From Lachnospiraceae bacterium GAM79 (GTDB lineage Bacteria; Bacillota; Clostridia; Lachnospirales; Lachnospiraceae): a DNA stretch of 64,000 nt. Position 1 is the stretch's first letter. Every line of letters starts with the position of its first letter. The stretch is taken from assembly GCA_003584705.1 (NCBI GenBank), contig AP018536.1, forward strand, positions 1,674,001 to 1,738,000, in the 5' to 3' direction. The notes beneath the pieces were generated by a model. That model searched no databases. It worked only from the letters and a program-made list of their open reading frames with translations, and was not told where the DNA came from. Both the position numbers and the translations under genes were made by a program. Shown in pieces: positions 1 to 8,786 of this stretch.

Positions 1-208
1 ACTGGATGAATGGAATTTTAATGAGCATGACCGGATCCATGCTGGGGCGGCCATTGTCTGCACTGTATTTATCGATCACAAGATCATAGATAAAACTCCA
101 GTCGATTGCCTGGTCAATCAGGCGCAGCAGATGATCCTGCGGAACAAGGTCATCCATGCAGAACATCTGAATCTGTTCTCTTTTCTTATCTGCATTCTGT
201 GTCATCAT
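1..208 (-). CDS. IS1182-family transposase, N-terminal 69 codons only (cut by window edge)
   Basis: The first 69 codons of the same DDE transposase that is complete at 58777-60240. The start ATG is on the minus strand at 208, preceded by AAAGGCGG as ribosome site. A TATAAT -10 box for the transposase lies a little further upstream (rc of 237-242). Whether the copy is intact cannot be judged because the rest lies beyond base 1. Confidence 0.9.
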   Translation of the reverse strand, partial: MMTQNADKKREQIQMFCMDDLVPQDHLLRLIDQAIDWSFIYDLVIDKYSADNGRPSMDPVMLIKIPFIQ

Positions 209-252
209 AGGAAACACCGCCTTTATTTTGATACTTTCATTATACCAAAAAA

Positions 253-289
253 GTAGTGAAAAGTCCCGTAAATACGGCATTTTCACTAC
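253..289. repeat. Subterminal inverted repeat of the IS (hairpin over the transposase promoter)
   Basis: GTAGTGAAAA (253-262) and TTTTCACTAC (280-289) are perfect complements around a smaller CCGTA/TACGG hairpin. The same structure occurs in the second copy at 60285-60321. It lies just upstream of the transposase -10 box, where such hairpins can limit read-through into a transposase gene; that role is inferred. Confidence 0.7.
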
Positions 290-377
290 TTCTTATATGC
301 TTGTAAGTACATAATTTTTGCAGTCATGACACAAGAAAAGCTCCCTCACAGGAAGGAGCTTTGTCTACAGTCTGAAA

Positions 378-401
378 GGCATACGCGAGTATGCCTTTTT
401 T
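378..401 (+). terminator. Rho-independent terminator-like hairpin abutting the IS end
   Basis: GGCATAC (378-384), loop GCGA, GTATGCC (389-395), then six T. It starts on the base after the IS terminal repeat. No gene is visible on the + strand upstream of it, so it is probably the IS target site rather than a local gene terminator. Confidence 0.7.
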
Positions 402-410
402 GTTTGATGA

Positions 411-589
411 ATGGAAAGTTACGCGAGCAATGAGCCGCGCATAGGCATAGTGAAGACAGCGATGGGCGCTTGCGCACAATTCGCTGTCTTTACTTATGCC
501 GAGATGCGGCGAACGCCGCGATATGAAATAAGATTGGCAGCGTTCTTTGCTGACAATCTTATGAATAGCGTGGCTCATTGCGGATGGTA
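411..589 (+). repeat. Left arm of the fold-back element; self-folds into a four-helix cloverleaf
   Basis: Outer stem GCAATGAGCC pairs with GGCTCATTGC near the inner end. Inside are three hairpins: GGCATAGTGAAGACAGCGA with a nearly perfect partner ending TTATGCC; GCGGCG-AA-CGCCGC; and ATAAGATTGGCAGC with GCTGACAATCTTAT. The right arm carries the same set in reverse orientation. Confidence 0.85.
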
Positions 590-598
590 GTTTCAAAT

Positions 599-690
599 CC
601 ACGAACGTCCACAGCAAACGGAACGTCCTTCCGCGGTGGGCATCGCGGCATTTATTATAGCCTACGTTACGAAATGCCCTGTAATTTACG
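599..690. repeat. Spacer between left arm and tandem array, related to the palindromic element at 33.5 kb
   Basis: CCACGAACG..CC.CAGC followed by GGAAC.TCCTTCCG is shared with 33515-33555, and CCTACGTTACGA is the reverse complement of a stretch near 33490. It is therefore a degenerate copy of the 33.5-kb intergenic repeat embedded in the fold-back element. Confidence 0.55.
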
Positions 691-1417
691 TTTTTTCTCT
701 GCTGAGCCCCGGAAGATTCCGACAAGCGGGGCGTAATCTACATTTTTTCTCTGTTAAGCCCCGGAAGATTCCGACAAGCGGGGCGAAATCCGTGTTTTTT
801 CTCTGTTGAGCCCCGGAAGTTTCCGACAAGCAGGGCGTAATCCATGTTTTTTCTCTGTTGAGCCCCGGAAGATTCCGACAAGCGGGGCGTAATCCATGTT
901 TTTCTCTGTTGAGCCCCGGAAGATCCTGACAAGCGGGGCGTAATCCATGTTTTTTCTCTGCTGAGCCCCGGAAGATTCCGACAAGCGGGGCGTAATCCGT
1001 GTTTTTTCTCTGCTGAGCCCCGGAAGTTCCTGACAAGCGGGGCGTAATTCGTGTTTTTTCTCTGTTGAGCCCCGGAAGTTTCCGACAAGCGGGGCGTAAT
1101 CCATGTTTTTTCTCTGTTGAGCCCCGGAAGTTTCCGACAAGCGGGGCGTAATCCATGTTTTTTCTCTGTTGAGCCCCGGAAGTTTCCGACAAGCGGGGCG
1201 AAATCCGTGTTTTTTCTCTGTTGAGCCCCGGAAGATTCCGACAAGCGGGGCGAAATCCGTGTTTTTTCTCTGTTGAGCCCCGGAAGTTTCCGACAAGCAG
1301 GGCGTAATTCGTGTTTTTTCTCTGTTGAGCCCCGGAAGATTCCGACAAGCGGGGCGTAATCCGTGTTTTTTCTCTGCTGAGCCCCGGAAGTTTCCGACAA
1401 GCGGGGCATAATCTACA
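691..1417. repeat. Minisatellite: 14 tandem copies of a 52-bp unit
   Basis: Units start with TTTTTTCTCTG at 691, 743, 795, 847, 899, 950, 1002, 1054, 1106, 1158, 1210, 1262, 1314 and 1366. The unit at 899 has five T instead of six, so it is 51 bp. Each unit carries a GCCCCG..CGGGGC hairpin (15-nt loop) followed 11 nt later by T6. Units vary at few sites (AGATTCC/AGTTTCC, CCATG/CCGTG, TAATC/AAATC). Confidence 0.95.
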
Positions 1418-1446
1418 TTTTTCTTCTACTATGTCCCGAAGATAAA

Positions 1447-1624
1447 ACCATCCGCAATGAGCCACGCTATTCATAAGATTGTCAGCATAAAACGCTGCCA
1501 ATCTTATTTCATATCGCGGCGTTCGCCGCATCTCGGCATAAGTAAAGACAGCGAATCATGCGCGAGCGCCCATCGCTGTCTTCACTATGCCTATGCGCGG
1601 CTCATTGCTCGCGTAACTTTCCAT
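1447..1624 (-). repeat. Right arm of the fold-back element (inverted copy of 411-589)
   Basis: Reverse complement of the left arm with scattered differences, concentrated in the loops of the two long hairpins; the stems are unchanged. The outer end ..AACTTTCCAT (1615-1624) is immediately followed by the aroC stop codon. Confidence 0.9.
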
Positions 1625-2722
1625 TTACCGATAAAATTCCACCAGAGAATCCAGCTTTGCGGACATATTCATCATCATGGCATCCAGGACGGTGATGGCG
1701 GTCATGCATTCCATGACGACTACAGCTCTGGGGACGATGATGGGATCGTGGCGGCCGCGGATGGTAAGCTCTGTATTTTCACCGGAGCAGTTCACAGTCT
1801 GCTGGGGGCGGAAGATGGAAGGAGTGGGCTTCACGTAAGCTCGGATGAGTAAGGGGCTGCCATCACTCATGCCACCTAAAGTTCCGCCGGAATGATTGCT
1901 GGTCTTGACAACTTTACCATTCTCCATGCGGAAGGGATCGTTGTTCTCGCTGCCGGTATGGCGGGCTGCTTCGGCACCGTCACCAAGCTCCACAGCCTTA
2001 ACGGCACCGATGGACATAATGGCCTTAGCCAGATTGGCATCCAGTTTCTCAAAGACCGGGTCTCCGATTCCGGCGGGAAGACCTTCCACGAGGCATTCCA
2101 TGCAGCCACCAACGGAATCGCAGTTTTCTCTGACCTGGTGCAGATAAGCACAGGCCTTTTCGTCAGCCTCTGCATCCGGCATGGCAGTAATGGTGGAGCG
2201 GGCAGTGTCCCGGTTATATTTTGCAGGATCCGCATCGATGGGGCCGATGGAACGGGTATAGGCGAATACGGTAATACCCATCTGTTCCAGAACCTTTGCA
2301 GCAATAGCTCCGGCCGCCACACGCCCGATGGTCTCACGACCGGAAGAACGGCCGCCACCCCGATAATCCCGAAAACCGTATTTGGCATCAAAGCAGTAAT
2401 CTGCATGGCCGGGACGGTAATTCTCTGCAATCTCGCTGTAATCTGCGGAGATCTGGGAGGTATTGCGGACCATCAGGGAGATGGGAGTACCGGTGGTCTT
2501 TCCGTCAAAGACACCGGACAGAATCTCCACCTGATCGGCTTCTTTACGTTGTGTAGTGATGGCACTGGTGCCGGGTTTACGGCGATCCAGATATTTCTGA
2601 ATATCTTCTTCGGAGAGAGGAAGTCCGGCGGGACAGCCGTCCACGACGACACCCAGTGCCTTTCCGTGGGATTCTCCCCAGGTAGTGATCTTGAAAATGT
2701 TACCAAATGTTGAACCGGCCAT
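1625..2722 (-). CDS. aroC: Chorismate synthase
   Basis: Converts 5-enolpyruvylshikimate-3-phosphate to chorismate, the last shikimate-pathway step; cytoplasmic, needs reduced FMN. The 365-residue product has the family signatures GESHG (16-20), RPGHADY, RGGGRSSGRET and C-terminal GRHDP, and is of normal length. I chose the ATG at 2722 because AAAGGAG lies just upstream; the longer open frame from 2779 adds residues unlike the family start (MAGSTFGNIFK..). It stands alone, divergent from the VanY gene. Its stop codon abuts the fold-back element, and its leader contains a copy of the GTAACTATTC-type repeat (2742-2931). Confidence 0.97.
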   Translation of the reverse strand: MAGSTFGNIFKITTWGESHGKALGVVVDGCPAGLPLSEEDIQKYLDRRKPGTSAITTQRKEADQVEILSGVFDGKTTGTPISLMVRNTSQISADYSEIAENYRPGHADYCFDAKYGFRDYRGGGRSSGRETIGRVAAGAIAAKVLEQMGITVFAYTRSIGPIDADPAKYNRDTARSTITAMPDAEADEKACAYLHQVRENCDSVGGCMECLVEGLPAGIGDPVFEKLDANLAKAIMSIGAVKAVELGDGAEAARHTGSENNDPFRMENGKVVKTSNHSGGTLGGMSDGSPLLIRAYVKPTPSIFRPQQTVNCSGENTELTIRGRHDPIIVPRAVVVMECMTAITVLDAMMMNMSAKLDSLVEFYR

Positions 2723-2741
2723 GACAGTTCTCCTTTTTCCA

Positions 2742-2931
2742 CTGTTCAGAACCTCACCCATGCATTCGCAAAAGCGCACGATGAATTGTGCGTTCTGGTT
2801 GCTGCACAGTTAATTTTGCTCATTTATGGAGCGGTGACTCTATTCGAGTCACCTTACGAACCATAAAACTGCTATTTACATGCAAGCATGACATATCAGT
2901 TTTAACGATCCTTAGAGGTCAGAATAGTTAC
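2742..2931 (-). repeat. 5'-UTR repeat with GTAACTATTC/GAATAGTTAC-type ends, long version, upstream of aroC
   Basis: Read on the aroC strand it begins GTAACTATTCTGACC and ends TTTTGCGAATG..GGTTCTGAACAGT, 20-odd bases before the aroC start. Similar ends are found at 48601-48669 and 63692-63748, in the same orientation relative to the next gene. The interior holds a GGTGACTC..GAGTCACC hairpin. Confidence 0.6.
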
Positions 2932-3060
2932 TTTTTATCATAAATTATACGCAATTACTGAAAAAATCGCAACTTTTTTATAGAAAAAGGATGCAACACA
3001 AAACAAAATATGCTATCATATGACATAAGTACTAACGGGAAGTAAAAGGTCGACACGGGA

Positions 3061-4158
3061 ATGGAAAAAACTACGGAAGAAAAAGCCAGAGCGAAACTTC
3101 TGAAATTTGGCAGAAAGAACAAATGGAACAGAGCGGTAGCAGTGCCGCTGCTGTTTTTTGTGATGTCTTTTTTTCATATCCGGAATTATTGTCACAACAA
3201 CGGAAAGCGTTTTGCAGTGATGCTCGGTACCTTTTTCCTGTTTGCGGTTTATAGCAGCTTTTCTTTTCCGGCTTTTATCACCGAGGATACCGGAACGGAT
3301 TATGAACTGAAAAATACCGACACCCAGAACATCTCTCTGGCAGAGGAAAAGGAACCGGATATGGCAGGTCTGGAACTTTTGGAGGATGAGGATGTGTTGG
3401 AACAGTCGGATTACAACAGCACTTCCCATGGGTATGCACTGGTGGATAAGTATGACGCTTCCGATATTCTGCAGGCGTCCGAGGCTATTGTGAGCGAGAA
3501 TGCGGATGCTGAGAAGACCGGAGAAGACGGCAGTGTGACAGAAGACGATAACGCAGAGCAGGAGGAATTCCGTTCCGATGACTGGCGTCTGGTTCTGATC
3601 AACAAACAGAATTCCATTCCGGATGATTATACGTTCCAGCTAGGTACCATCAAAGGAAAGATGCAGTGCGACAAGAGAATTCTGGAAGATCTGTTAGCTA
3701 TGCTGGAAGCGGCGGAAGAGGACGGTGTGAATCTGACCATCTGCTCTCCATACCGGGATCTGGAATATCAGCAGATGTTGTTTAACCGCAAGATCGAGCG
3801 CTATATGAAGCGTGGTATGTCCTATATGGAGGCGTATCAGCTGTCCAGTCAGGCGGTGACCGTACCGGGAGCCAGTGAGCATCAGATCGGTCTGGCACTG
3901 GACATTGTCTGCAACGACTATATGTCGCTGGACGAAGGCTTTGGAGATACGAAAGCAGGAAAATGGCTGGCAACCAACAGCTGTCGTTTTGGCTTTATTT
4001 TACGATACCCTGAAGGCAAGGAAAACATCACGGGAATCGAATATGAACCCTGGCATTTTCGTTATGTGGGCAAGGCCGCAGCAACGGTAATCATGGAACA
4101 GGGAATCTCGTTAGAAGAATTCTGGGAGGAATATGTAGAAGATGTATCGATTGATTAA
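3061..4158 (+). CDS. D-alanyl-D-alanine carboxypeptidase, VanY/M15B family, membrane anchored
   Basis: Trims the terminal D-Ala from peptidoglycan stem peptides outside the membrane. The 365-residue protein has two hydrophobic segments (about 25-41 and 49-68), an acidic linker (about 75-180), then a C-terminal M15B domain with the zinc-site motifs SEHQIGLALD (about 271-280) and EPWHF (about 329). The last 17 bases overlap the tgt start, so the two are probably co-transcribed. The ribosome site is modest (AAAAGG and GGGA before the ATG). Which membrane segment faces where, and whether it acts on vancomycin precursors, cannot be told; no van genes are nearby. Confidence 0.88.
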   Translation: MEKTTEEKARAKLLKFGRKNKWNRAVAVPLLFFVMSFFHIRNYCHNNGKRFAVMLGTFFLFAVYSSFSFPAFITEDTGTDYELKNTDTQNISLAEEKEPDMAGLELLEDEDVLEQSDYNSTSHGYALVDKYDASDILQASEAIVSENADAEKTGEDGSVTEDDNAEQEEFRSDDWRLVLINKQNSIPDDYTFQLGTIKGKMQCDKRILEDLLAMLEAAEEDGVNLTICSPYRDLEYQQMLFNRKIERYMKRGMSYMEAYQLSSQAVTVPGASEHQIGLALDIVCNDYMSLDEGFGDTKAGKWLATNSCRFGFILRYPEGKENITGIEYEPWHFRYVGKAAATVIMEQGISLEEFWEEYVEDVSID

Positions 4159-5275
4159 ACAGGAAGGACGTGCCAAGAGAGGCGAATTTACCACTGTACA
4201 CGGCGTGATCCAGACACCTGTATTTATGAATGTGGGAACTGTGGCTGCCATCAAGGGCGCTGTGTCCACAGCAGACTTAGAGCAGATCGGGACCCAGGTG
4301 GAACTGTCCAATACCTATCATTTACACGTAAGACCGGGAGACCAGATCATCAAGCAGATGGGCGGCCTTCATAAATTTATGTCCTGGAACAAACCGATCC
4401 TGACGGATTCCGGTGGATTTCAGGTATTTTCTCTGGCGGGGCTGCGCAAAATCAAGGAAGAGGGCGTAACTTTCCGCTCTCATATCGACGGACACAAGAT
4501 TTTCATGGGTCCGGAGGAGAGCATGCAGATCCAGTCCAATCTGGGATCTACCATTGCCATGGCTTTTGACGAGTGTGCCCCCAGTAAGGCAGATCGGATG
4601 TATGTACAAAATTCCGTGGAACGTACCACCAGATGGCTGCAGAGATGTCAGGCGGAGATGAAGCGCCTGAACAGTTTAGAGGATACGGTGAACCCACACC
4701 AGCTGTTATTCGGCATCAATCAGGGTGCTATCTATGAAGATATCCGTATCGAGCATGCCAAGCGGATCGCTGAGATGGATCTGGACGGTTATGCGGTCGG
4801 CGGTCTGGCAGTTGGCGAGACCCATGAGGAAATGTACCACATTCTGGATGAGGTGGTACCTCATCTCCCGGTGAACAAGCCAACCTACCTTATGGGTGTG
4901 GGTACCCCGGCTAATATTCTGGAGGGTGTAGAACGTGGTGTTGATTTCTTCGACTGTGTATATCCGACGAGAAACGGACGCCATGGACATTTATATACCA
5001 ACCATGGAAAGATTAATCTGTTTAATGCCAAATACGAACTGGATGGCAGACCCATCGAAGAGGGCTGCAACTGTCCTGCCTGCCAGAGATACTCCAGAGC
5101 TTATATCCGTCATCTGTTAAAGGCGAAAGAGATGTTGGGTATGCGTCTTTGTGTACTCCACAATCTGTATTTTTATAATACCATGATGACGGAGATCCGT
5201 GATGCCTTGGATGCAGGCCGTTTTGCAGAATATAAAAAACAGAAGCTGGATTCCATGGCTACACCGTTAGAATAA
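4142..5275 (+). CDS. tgt: Queuine/preQ1 tRNA-guanine transglycosylase
   Basis: Exchanges guanine-34 in GUN-anticodon tRNAs for a queuosine precursor. The 377-residue protein shows DSGGFQVFS with the first active-site Asp (about 88), GGLAVGE, DCVYPTRNGRHG with the nucleophilic Asp (about 270), and the zinc site CxCxxC plus His (about 308-339). It overlaps the preceding carboxypeptidase gene and is followed by yajC, a common neighbour of tgt in bacteria. Length and motifs are normal. Confidence 0.97.
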   Translation: MYRLIKQEGRAKRGEFTTVHGVIQTPVFMNVGTVAAIKGAVSTADLEQIGTQVELSNTYHLHVRPGDQIIKQMGGLHKFMSWNKPILTDSGGFQVFSLAGLRKIKEEGVTFRSHIDGHKIFMGPEESMQIQSNLGSTIAMAFDECAPSKADRMYVQNSVERTTRWLQRCQAEMKRLNSLEDTVNPHQLLFGINQGAIYEDIRIEHAKRIAEMDLDGYAVGGLAVGETHEEMYHILDEVVPHLPVNKPTYLMGVGTPANILEGVERGVDFFDCVYPTRNGRHGHLYTNHGKINLFNAKYELDGRPIEEGCNCPACQRYSRAYIRHLLKAKEMLGMRLCVLHNLYFYNTMMTEIRDALDAGRFAEYKKQKLDSMATPLE

Positions 5276-5409
5276 GTTACAACTGTCGGAGTTTAGAGGA
5301 ATTTCATACAATTTTGTGCAAAAAGACTTGCCCCTTAAGCTATTTTTGTGTATCATACTTACTTGTACAGAAAGTTTTACAGGCGTAACACGCCGGAATG
5401 GAGGAACAA

Positions 5410-5733
5410 ATGGGTATTTTATTAACTGAGTCAGAGGCTGCTGCAGCAGGTTCCGGAACCAGCATGATCGTTATGCTTCTTGTATATGCAGTATTGATCG
5501 GTGCAATGTGGTTTTTCTTTATGAGACCGCAGAAGAAGGAACAGAAGAGAGTAGCTGCAATGCTGTCCAACTTAGAGACAGGTGACTGCGTTCTGACCAC
5601 TTCCGGTTTCTATGGCATCGTGATCGACATTACCGATGATACTGTGATCGTAGAATTCGGTAACAACAAGAACTGCCGTATCCCTATGGAGAAATCCGCT
5701 ATCAGCAAGGTGGAGAAGCCCGGCGAGAACTAA
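5410..5733 (+). CDS. yajC: Preprotein translocase accessory subunit YajC
   Basis: Small single-span membrane protein that associates with SecDF/SecYEG. The 107-residue product has one membrane segment (about 20-38), the family motif FFFMRPQKKEQKR, and a small beta domain (LxTGDxVLTTSGFYG). I chose the ATG at 5410 because GGAGGAAC lies 5 bp or so upstream; the ATG at 5398 lacks a ribosome site. Likely in the tgt transcription unit; a terminator follows. Confidence 0.95.
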   Translation: MGILLTESEAAAAGSGTSMIVMLLVYAVLIGAMWFFFMRPQKKEQKRVAAMLSNLETGDCVLTTSGFYGIVIDITDDTVIVEFGNNKNCRIPMEKSAISKVEKPGEN

Positions 5734-5743
5734 GAAAAAGTGA

Positions 5744-5782
5744 AAAAGGAGCAATGCCAGAAGATGGTGTTGCTTCTTTTTT
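5744..5782 (+). terminator. Terminator after yajC
   Basis: AAAAAGGAGCAA and TTGCTTCTTTTTT form a stem with a run of T, 10 bases after the yajC stop. Confidence 0.75.
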
Positions 5783-5942
5783 ATATCTATGAAATCCAAA
5801 CAAAGTTGATCTATTTTAATGTATGAATTTGCATTTATGTTAATTTTCAATATTGAAATTTGAGCATCTATCAGTTATTATGAAATAAGTATTTCCAACG
5901 GAAAATACAGGAAATCTCACAGGAAATGAGGAAAATAATACT

Positions 5943-7025
5943 ATGGAATGGAATATCACCTGTATTCCCGGCGATGGCATCGGACCGGAGATCGTCAGGG
6001 AGACGAAAAAAGTTTTAGACAAAGTTGCGCATAAATATGGTCATAAAATGATCTATAAAGATATTCTGATGGGAGGAGCCTCTATTGATGTCCACGGTGT
6101 ACCTCTGACCGAGGAAGCGATTGCGGATGCCAAAGCAGCAGATGCGGTGCTGATGGGATCCATTGGCGGCAACACTACTACCTCTCCCTGGTACAAGCTT
6201 CCTCCCGAGAAGCGTCCCGAGGCGGGACTGCTGGCACTGCGTAAGGCATTGAATCTGTTTGCTAATTTAAGACCCGCAGTACTTTACGATGAACTGGCAG
6301 CGGCATGTCCCCTGAAGGAGGAGATCAGCAAAGCCGGATTTGACATGCTGATCATGAGAGAACTGACCGGTGGACTTTATTTCGGTGAGCGCAGGACCAT
6401 CGAAGAGAACGGCGTGAGAAAAGCTATCGATACCCTGACTTATAATGAAAATGAAATCCGTCGTATTGCCATCAAGGGATTTGATATTGCCAGAAAGCGC
6501 AGGAAAAAAGTAACCAGCGTGGATAAAGCCAATGTCCTGGATTCCTCCAGATTGTGGAGAAAGGTCGTGGAAGAGGTCGCGAAGGATTATCCTGACGTTA
6601 CTTTGGAACATATGCTGGTAGACAATTGTGCCATGCAGCTGGTGAAGGATCCCGCACAGTTTGATGTGATCCTGACAGAGAATATGTTCGGAGATATCCT
6701 GTCCGATGAGGCAAGTATGGTGACCGGTTCCATCGGAATGTTAGCCAGTGCCAGCTTGAACGATACAAAGTTCGGTCTCTACGAGCCCAGCCACGGTTCC
6801 GCTCCGGACATTGCCGGTAAAGATATTGCAAACCCTATCGCCACTGTTTTAAGCGCGGCTATGATGCTTCGTTACAGCTTTGACCTGGATGAAGAAGCAG
6901 ATGCCATCGAGGCAGCGGTGAAGAAAGTATTGCAGGACGGCTTCCGCACCGGCGATATCATGTCTGAGGGCTGCACGCGGGTAGGCTGTACCGAGATGGG
7001 CGACCTTCTGGCAGAAAGAATCTGA
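5943..7025 (+). CDS. leuB: 3-isopropylmalate dehydrogenase
   Basis: NAD-dependent oxidation and decarboxylation of 3-isopropylmalate in leucine synthesis. The 360-residue protein has GDGIGPE at the N-terminus, the substrate arginine region [30 protein letters not shown] and the cofactor loop [15 protein letters not shown]. It opens the leuB-ilvD-ilvB cluster. The 200-bp upstream region is AT-rich. I find no T-box (no GGUGGxACCGCG-like motif) and only a six-codon reading frame with two Leu codons, so regulation is unclear. Confidence 0.97.
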   Translation: MEWNITCIPGDGIGPEIVRETKKVLDKVAHKYGHKMIYKDILMGGASIDVHGVPLTEEAIADAKAADAVLMGSIGGNTTTSPWYKLPPEKRPEAGLLALRKALNLFANLRPAVLYDELAAACPLKEEISKAGFDMLIMRELTGGLYFGERRTIEENGVRKAIDTLTYNENEIRRIAIKGFDIARKRRKKVTSVDKANVLDSSRLWRKVVEEVAKDYPDVTLEHMLVDNCAMQLVKDPAQFDVILTENMFGDILSDEASMVTGSIGMLASASLNDTKFGLYEPSHGSAPDIAGKDIANPIATVLSAAMMLRYSFDLDEEADAIEAAVKKVLQDGFRTGDIMSEGCTRVGCTEMGDLLAERI

Positions 7026-7078
7026 CAACAATTAAGCGGTTACATTTGCGAATAGAGAAGAGAAAGAGAGACAAAGAT

Positions 7079-8755
7079 ATGAGAAGTGATTCTGTAAAGA
7101 CAGGAACTGCCCAGGCACCCCACAGAAGTCTGTTCAATGCCCTGGGATTTACCGAAGAAGAGAGAAGACGCCCCATGATCGGTATCGTCAGCTCCTTCAA
7201 TGAGATCGTACCCGGACATATGAATCTGGATAAGATCACCGAAGCTGTAAAAATGGGCGTAGCCATGGCAGGTGGTATGCCGGTAGTATTCCCCGCCATC
7301 GCTGTATGCGACGGTATTGCCATGGGACATGTGGGAATGAAATATTCCCTTGTGACCAGGGATCTGATTGCCGACAGCACCGAGTGCATGGCTATGGCAC
7401 ACGGATTTGACGGTCTGGTGTGTATTCCCAACTGTGACAAGAACGTTCCCGGACTTTTGATGGCGGCAGCCAGAGTGAATATTCCTACGATCTTCGTATC
7501 CGGCGGTCCCATGTTAGCCGGACATGTACACGGACAGAAGAGAAGCTTATCCTCTATGTTCGAGGCAGTGGGAAGTGTGGCAGCCGGTACCATGACTATG
7601 GATGAACTGGCTGAATTCGAGGAAAAGGTATGTCCTACCTGCGGTTCCTGCTCCGGTATGTACACCGCGAACTCCATGAACTGCCTGACCGAGGCTATCG
7701 GTATGGGACTGAGAGGCAACGGCACCATTCCTGCCGTATATTCCGAGCGTATCCGTCTGGCAAAACATGCCGGCATGAAGATCATGGAACTGGTAGAGAA
7801 AAATATCCGTCCCAGAGACATTATGACACCGGAAGCATTCCAGAATGCACTGACGGTAGATATGGCGCTGGGCTGCTCCACGAATACTATGCTGCATCTG
7901 CCCGCTATTGCAAGAGAAGCCGGCGTGGAACTGAATCTGGAGATCGCCAACGAGATCTCCGCCAAGACTCCGAACCTGTGCCACCTGGCACCGGCGGGCC
8001 CTACTTATATGGAAGATCTGAATGAAGCAGGCGGTGTCTATGCGGTAATGAATGAACTGTCCAAGAAGGGACTTTTGAACCTCGATTGTCTGACAGCAAA
8101 CGGCACTACCGTAGGCGAGAATATTAAGAATTGTGTAAACAAGAATCCGGAAGTCATCCGTCCTGTGGAAAATCCTTACTCCCAGACCGGAGGTATCGCT
8201 GTACTGAAGGGGAATCTGGCACCGGACAGCGGCGTGGTCAAGAGATCCGCTGTAGCACCTGAGATGTTGGTACACGAGGGCCCTGCCAGAGTATTCGACT
8301 GTGAAGAGGATGCTATTGATGCCATTAAGTCCGGCAGAATCGTGGCAGGTGACGTAGTGGTAATCCGTTACGAAGGCCCCAAGGGAGGCCCCGGCATGCG
8401 TGAGATGCTGAATCCTACTTCTGCCATCGCAGGAATGGGACTGGGTTCCAGCGTGGCACTGATCACTGACGGACGTTTCTCCGGAGCTTCCCGCGGCGCA
8501 TCCATCGGACATGTGTCTCCGGAGGCAGCAGTGGGCGGCCCGATCGCACTGGTGGAAGAGGGAGACATCATCCGTATCAATATCCCGGAGAACAAGCTGG
8601 ATGTACTGGTATCTGACGAAGAACTGGCAGCGAGAAGAGCAAAATGGCAGCCCAGAGAACCCAAGATCACCACAGGCTATCTGGCAAGATATCATGAACT
8701 GGTGACCAGCGGCAACCGTGGTGCGGTACTGGAAGCACCTTCTCAGAAGAACTAA
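7079..8755 (+). CDS. ilvD: Dihydroxy-acid dehydratase
   Basis: Fe-S dehydratase forming the 2-keto acids of valine and isoleucine. The 558-residue product carries the cluster cysteines in IPNCDKN and in the [19 protein letters not shown] signature. I chose the ATG at 7079 (MRSDSVKTG..) because it matches the family start; the longer TTG start at 7046 adds a charged extension. It lies 53 bp after leuB and 31 bp before ilvB, so is part of one operon. Confidence 0.97.
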   Translation: MRSDSVKTGTAQAPHRSLFNALGFTEEERRRPMIGIVSSFNEIVPGHMNLDKITEAVKMGVAMAGGMPVVFPAIAVCDGIAMGHVGMKYSLVTRDLIADSTECMAMAHGFDGLVCIPNCDKNVPGLLMAAARVNIPTIFVSGGPMLAGHVHGQKRSLSSMFEAVGSVAAGTMTMDELAEFEEKVCPTCGSCSGMYTANSMNCLTEAIGMGLRGNGTIPAVYSERIRLAKHAGMKIMELVEKNIRPRDIMTPEAFQNALTVDMALGCSTNTMLHLPAIAREAGVELNLEIANEISAKTPNLCHLAPAGPTYMEDLNEAGGVYAVMNELSKKGLLNLDCLTANGTTVGENIKNCVNKNPEVIRPVENPYSQTGGIAVLKGNLAPDSGVVKRSAVAPEMLVHEGPARVFDCEEDAIDAIKSGRIVAGDVVVIRYEGPKGGPGMREMLNPTSAIAGMGLGSSVALITDGRFSGASRGASIGHVSPEAAVGGPIALVEEGDIIRINIPENKLDVLVSDEELAARRAKWQPREPKITTGYLARYHELVTSGNRGAVLEAPSQKN

Positions 8756-8786
8756 GCAATCATTAAATAACCGGAGGGATTTTGAA

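Larger units (their letters stand above)
1..377 (-). mobile_element. IS1182-family insertion sequence, truncated by the window edge (transposase start and one terminal repeat)
   Basis: Bases 1-377 match 60033-60409 of the complete IS copy as far as I compared them. The inner terminal repeat (TTTGTCTACAGTCTGAAA, 360-377) is present. The other end lies outside the window. Directly outside the repeat is a terminator-like hairpin at 378-401. Confidence 0.93.
411..1624. repeat. 1.2-kb fold-back element: long inverted repeats flanking a tandem-repeat array
   Basis: Two arms of about 178 bp in opposite orientation (411-589 and 1447-1624) enclose a non-coding core with fourteen 52-bp tandem repeats (691-1417). 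The outer end of the right arm touches the stop codon of aroC (1625). No convincing gene is encoded on either strand: reading frames that look open across the array arise from its periodicity. The arms differ mainly in predicted hairpin loops and agree in the stems. I do not recognise the family. Confidence 0.9.

Noticed and set aside
691..1417. CRISPR array
   Set aside because: Repeats are directly tandem with no unique spacers of constant length, and there are no cas genes.
686..1531. Long open frames of 180-281 codons on the minus strand across the 52-bp array, with repeated PRLSE/SGAQQRKN-type words
   Set aside because: All three minus-strand frames are open because 52 is not a multiple of three and the unit lacks stops; the same peptides recur in rotation. 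No ribosome site or non-repeat domain.
1892..2713. A 273-codon frame on the + strand opposite aroC
   Set aside because: It is the complement shadow of aroC, without ribosome site or recognisable protein; aroC motifs are unambiguous.
5823..5843. Six-codon frame MNLHLC with two Leu codons upstream of leuB, as a leucine attenuator
   Set aside because: Too short and with no adjacent terminator/antiterminator pair or ribosome site; likely chance in AT-rich DNA.
7046..7078. Extended N-terminus of IlvD from a TTG codon
   Set aside because: The extension is charged and unlike the family; the ATG at 7079 gives the normal start.
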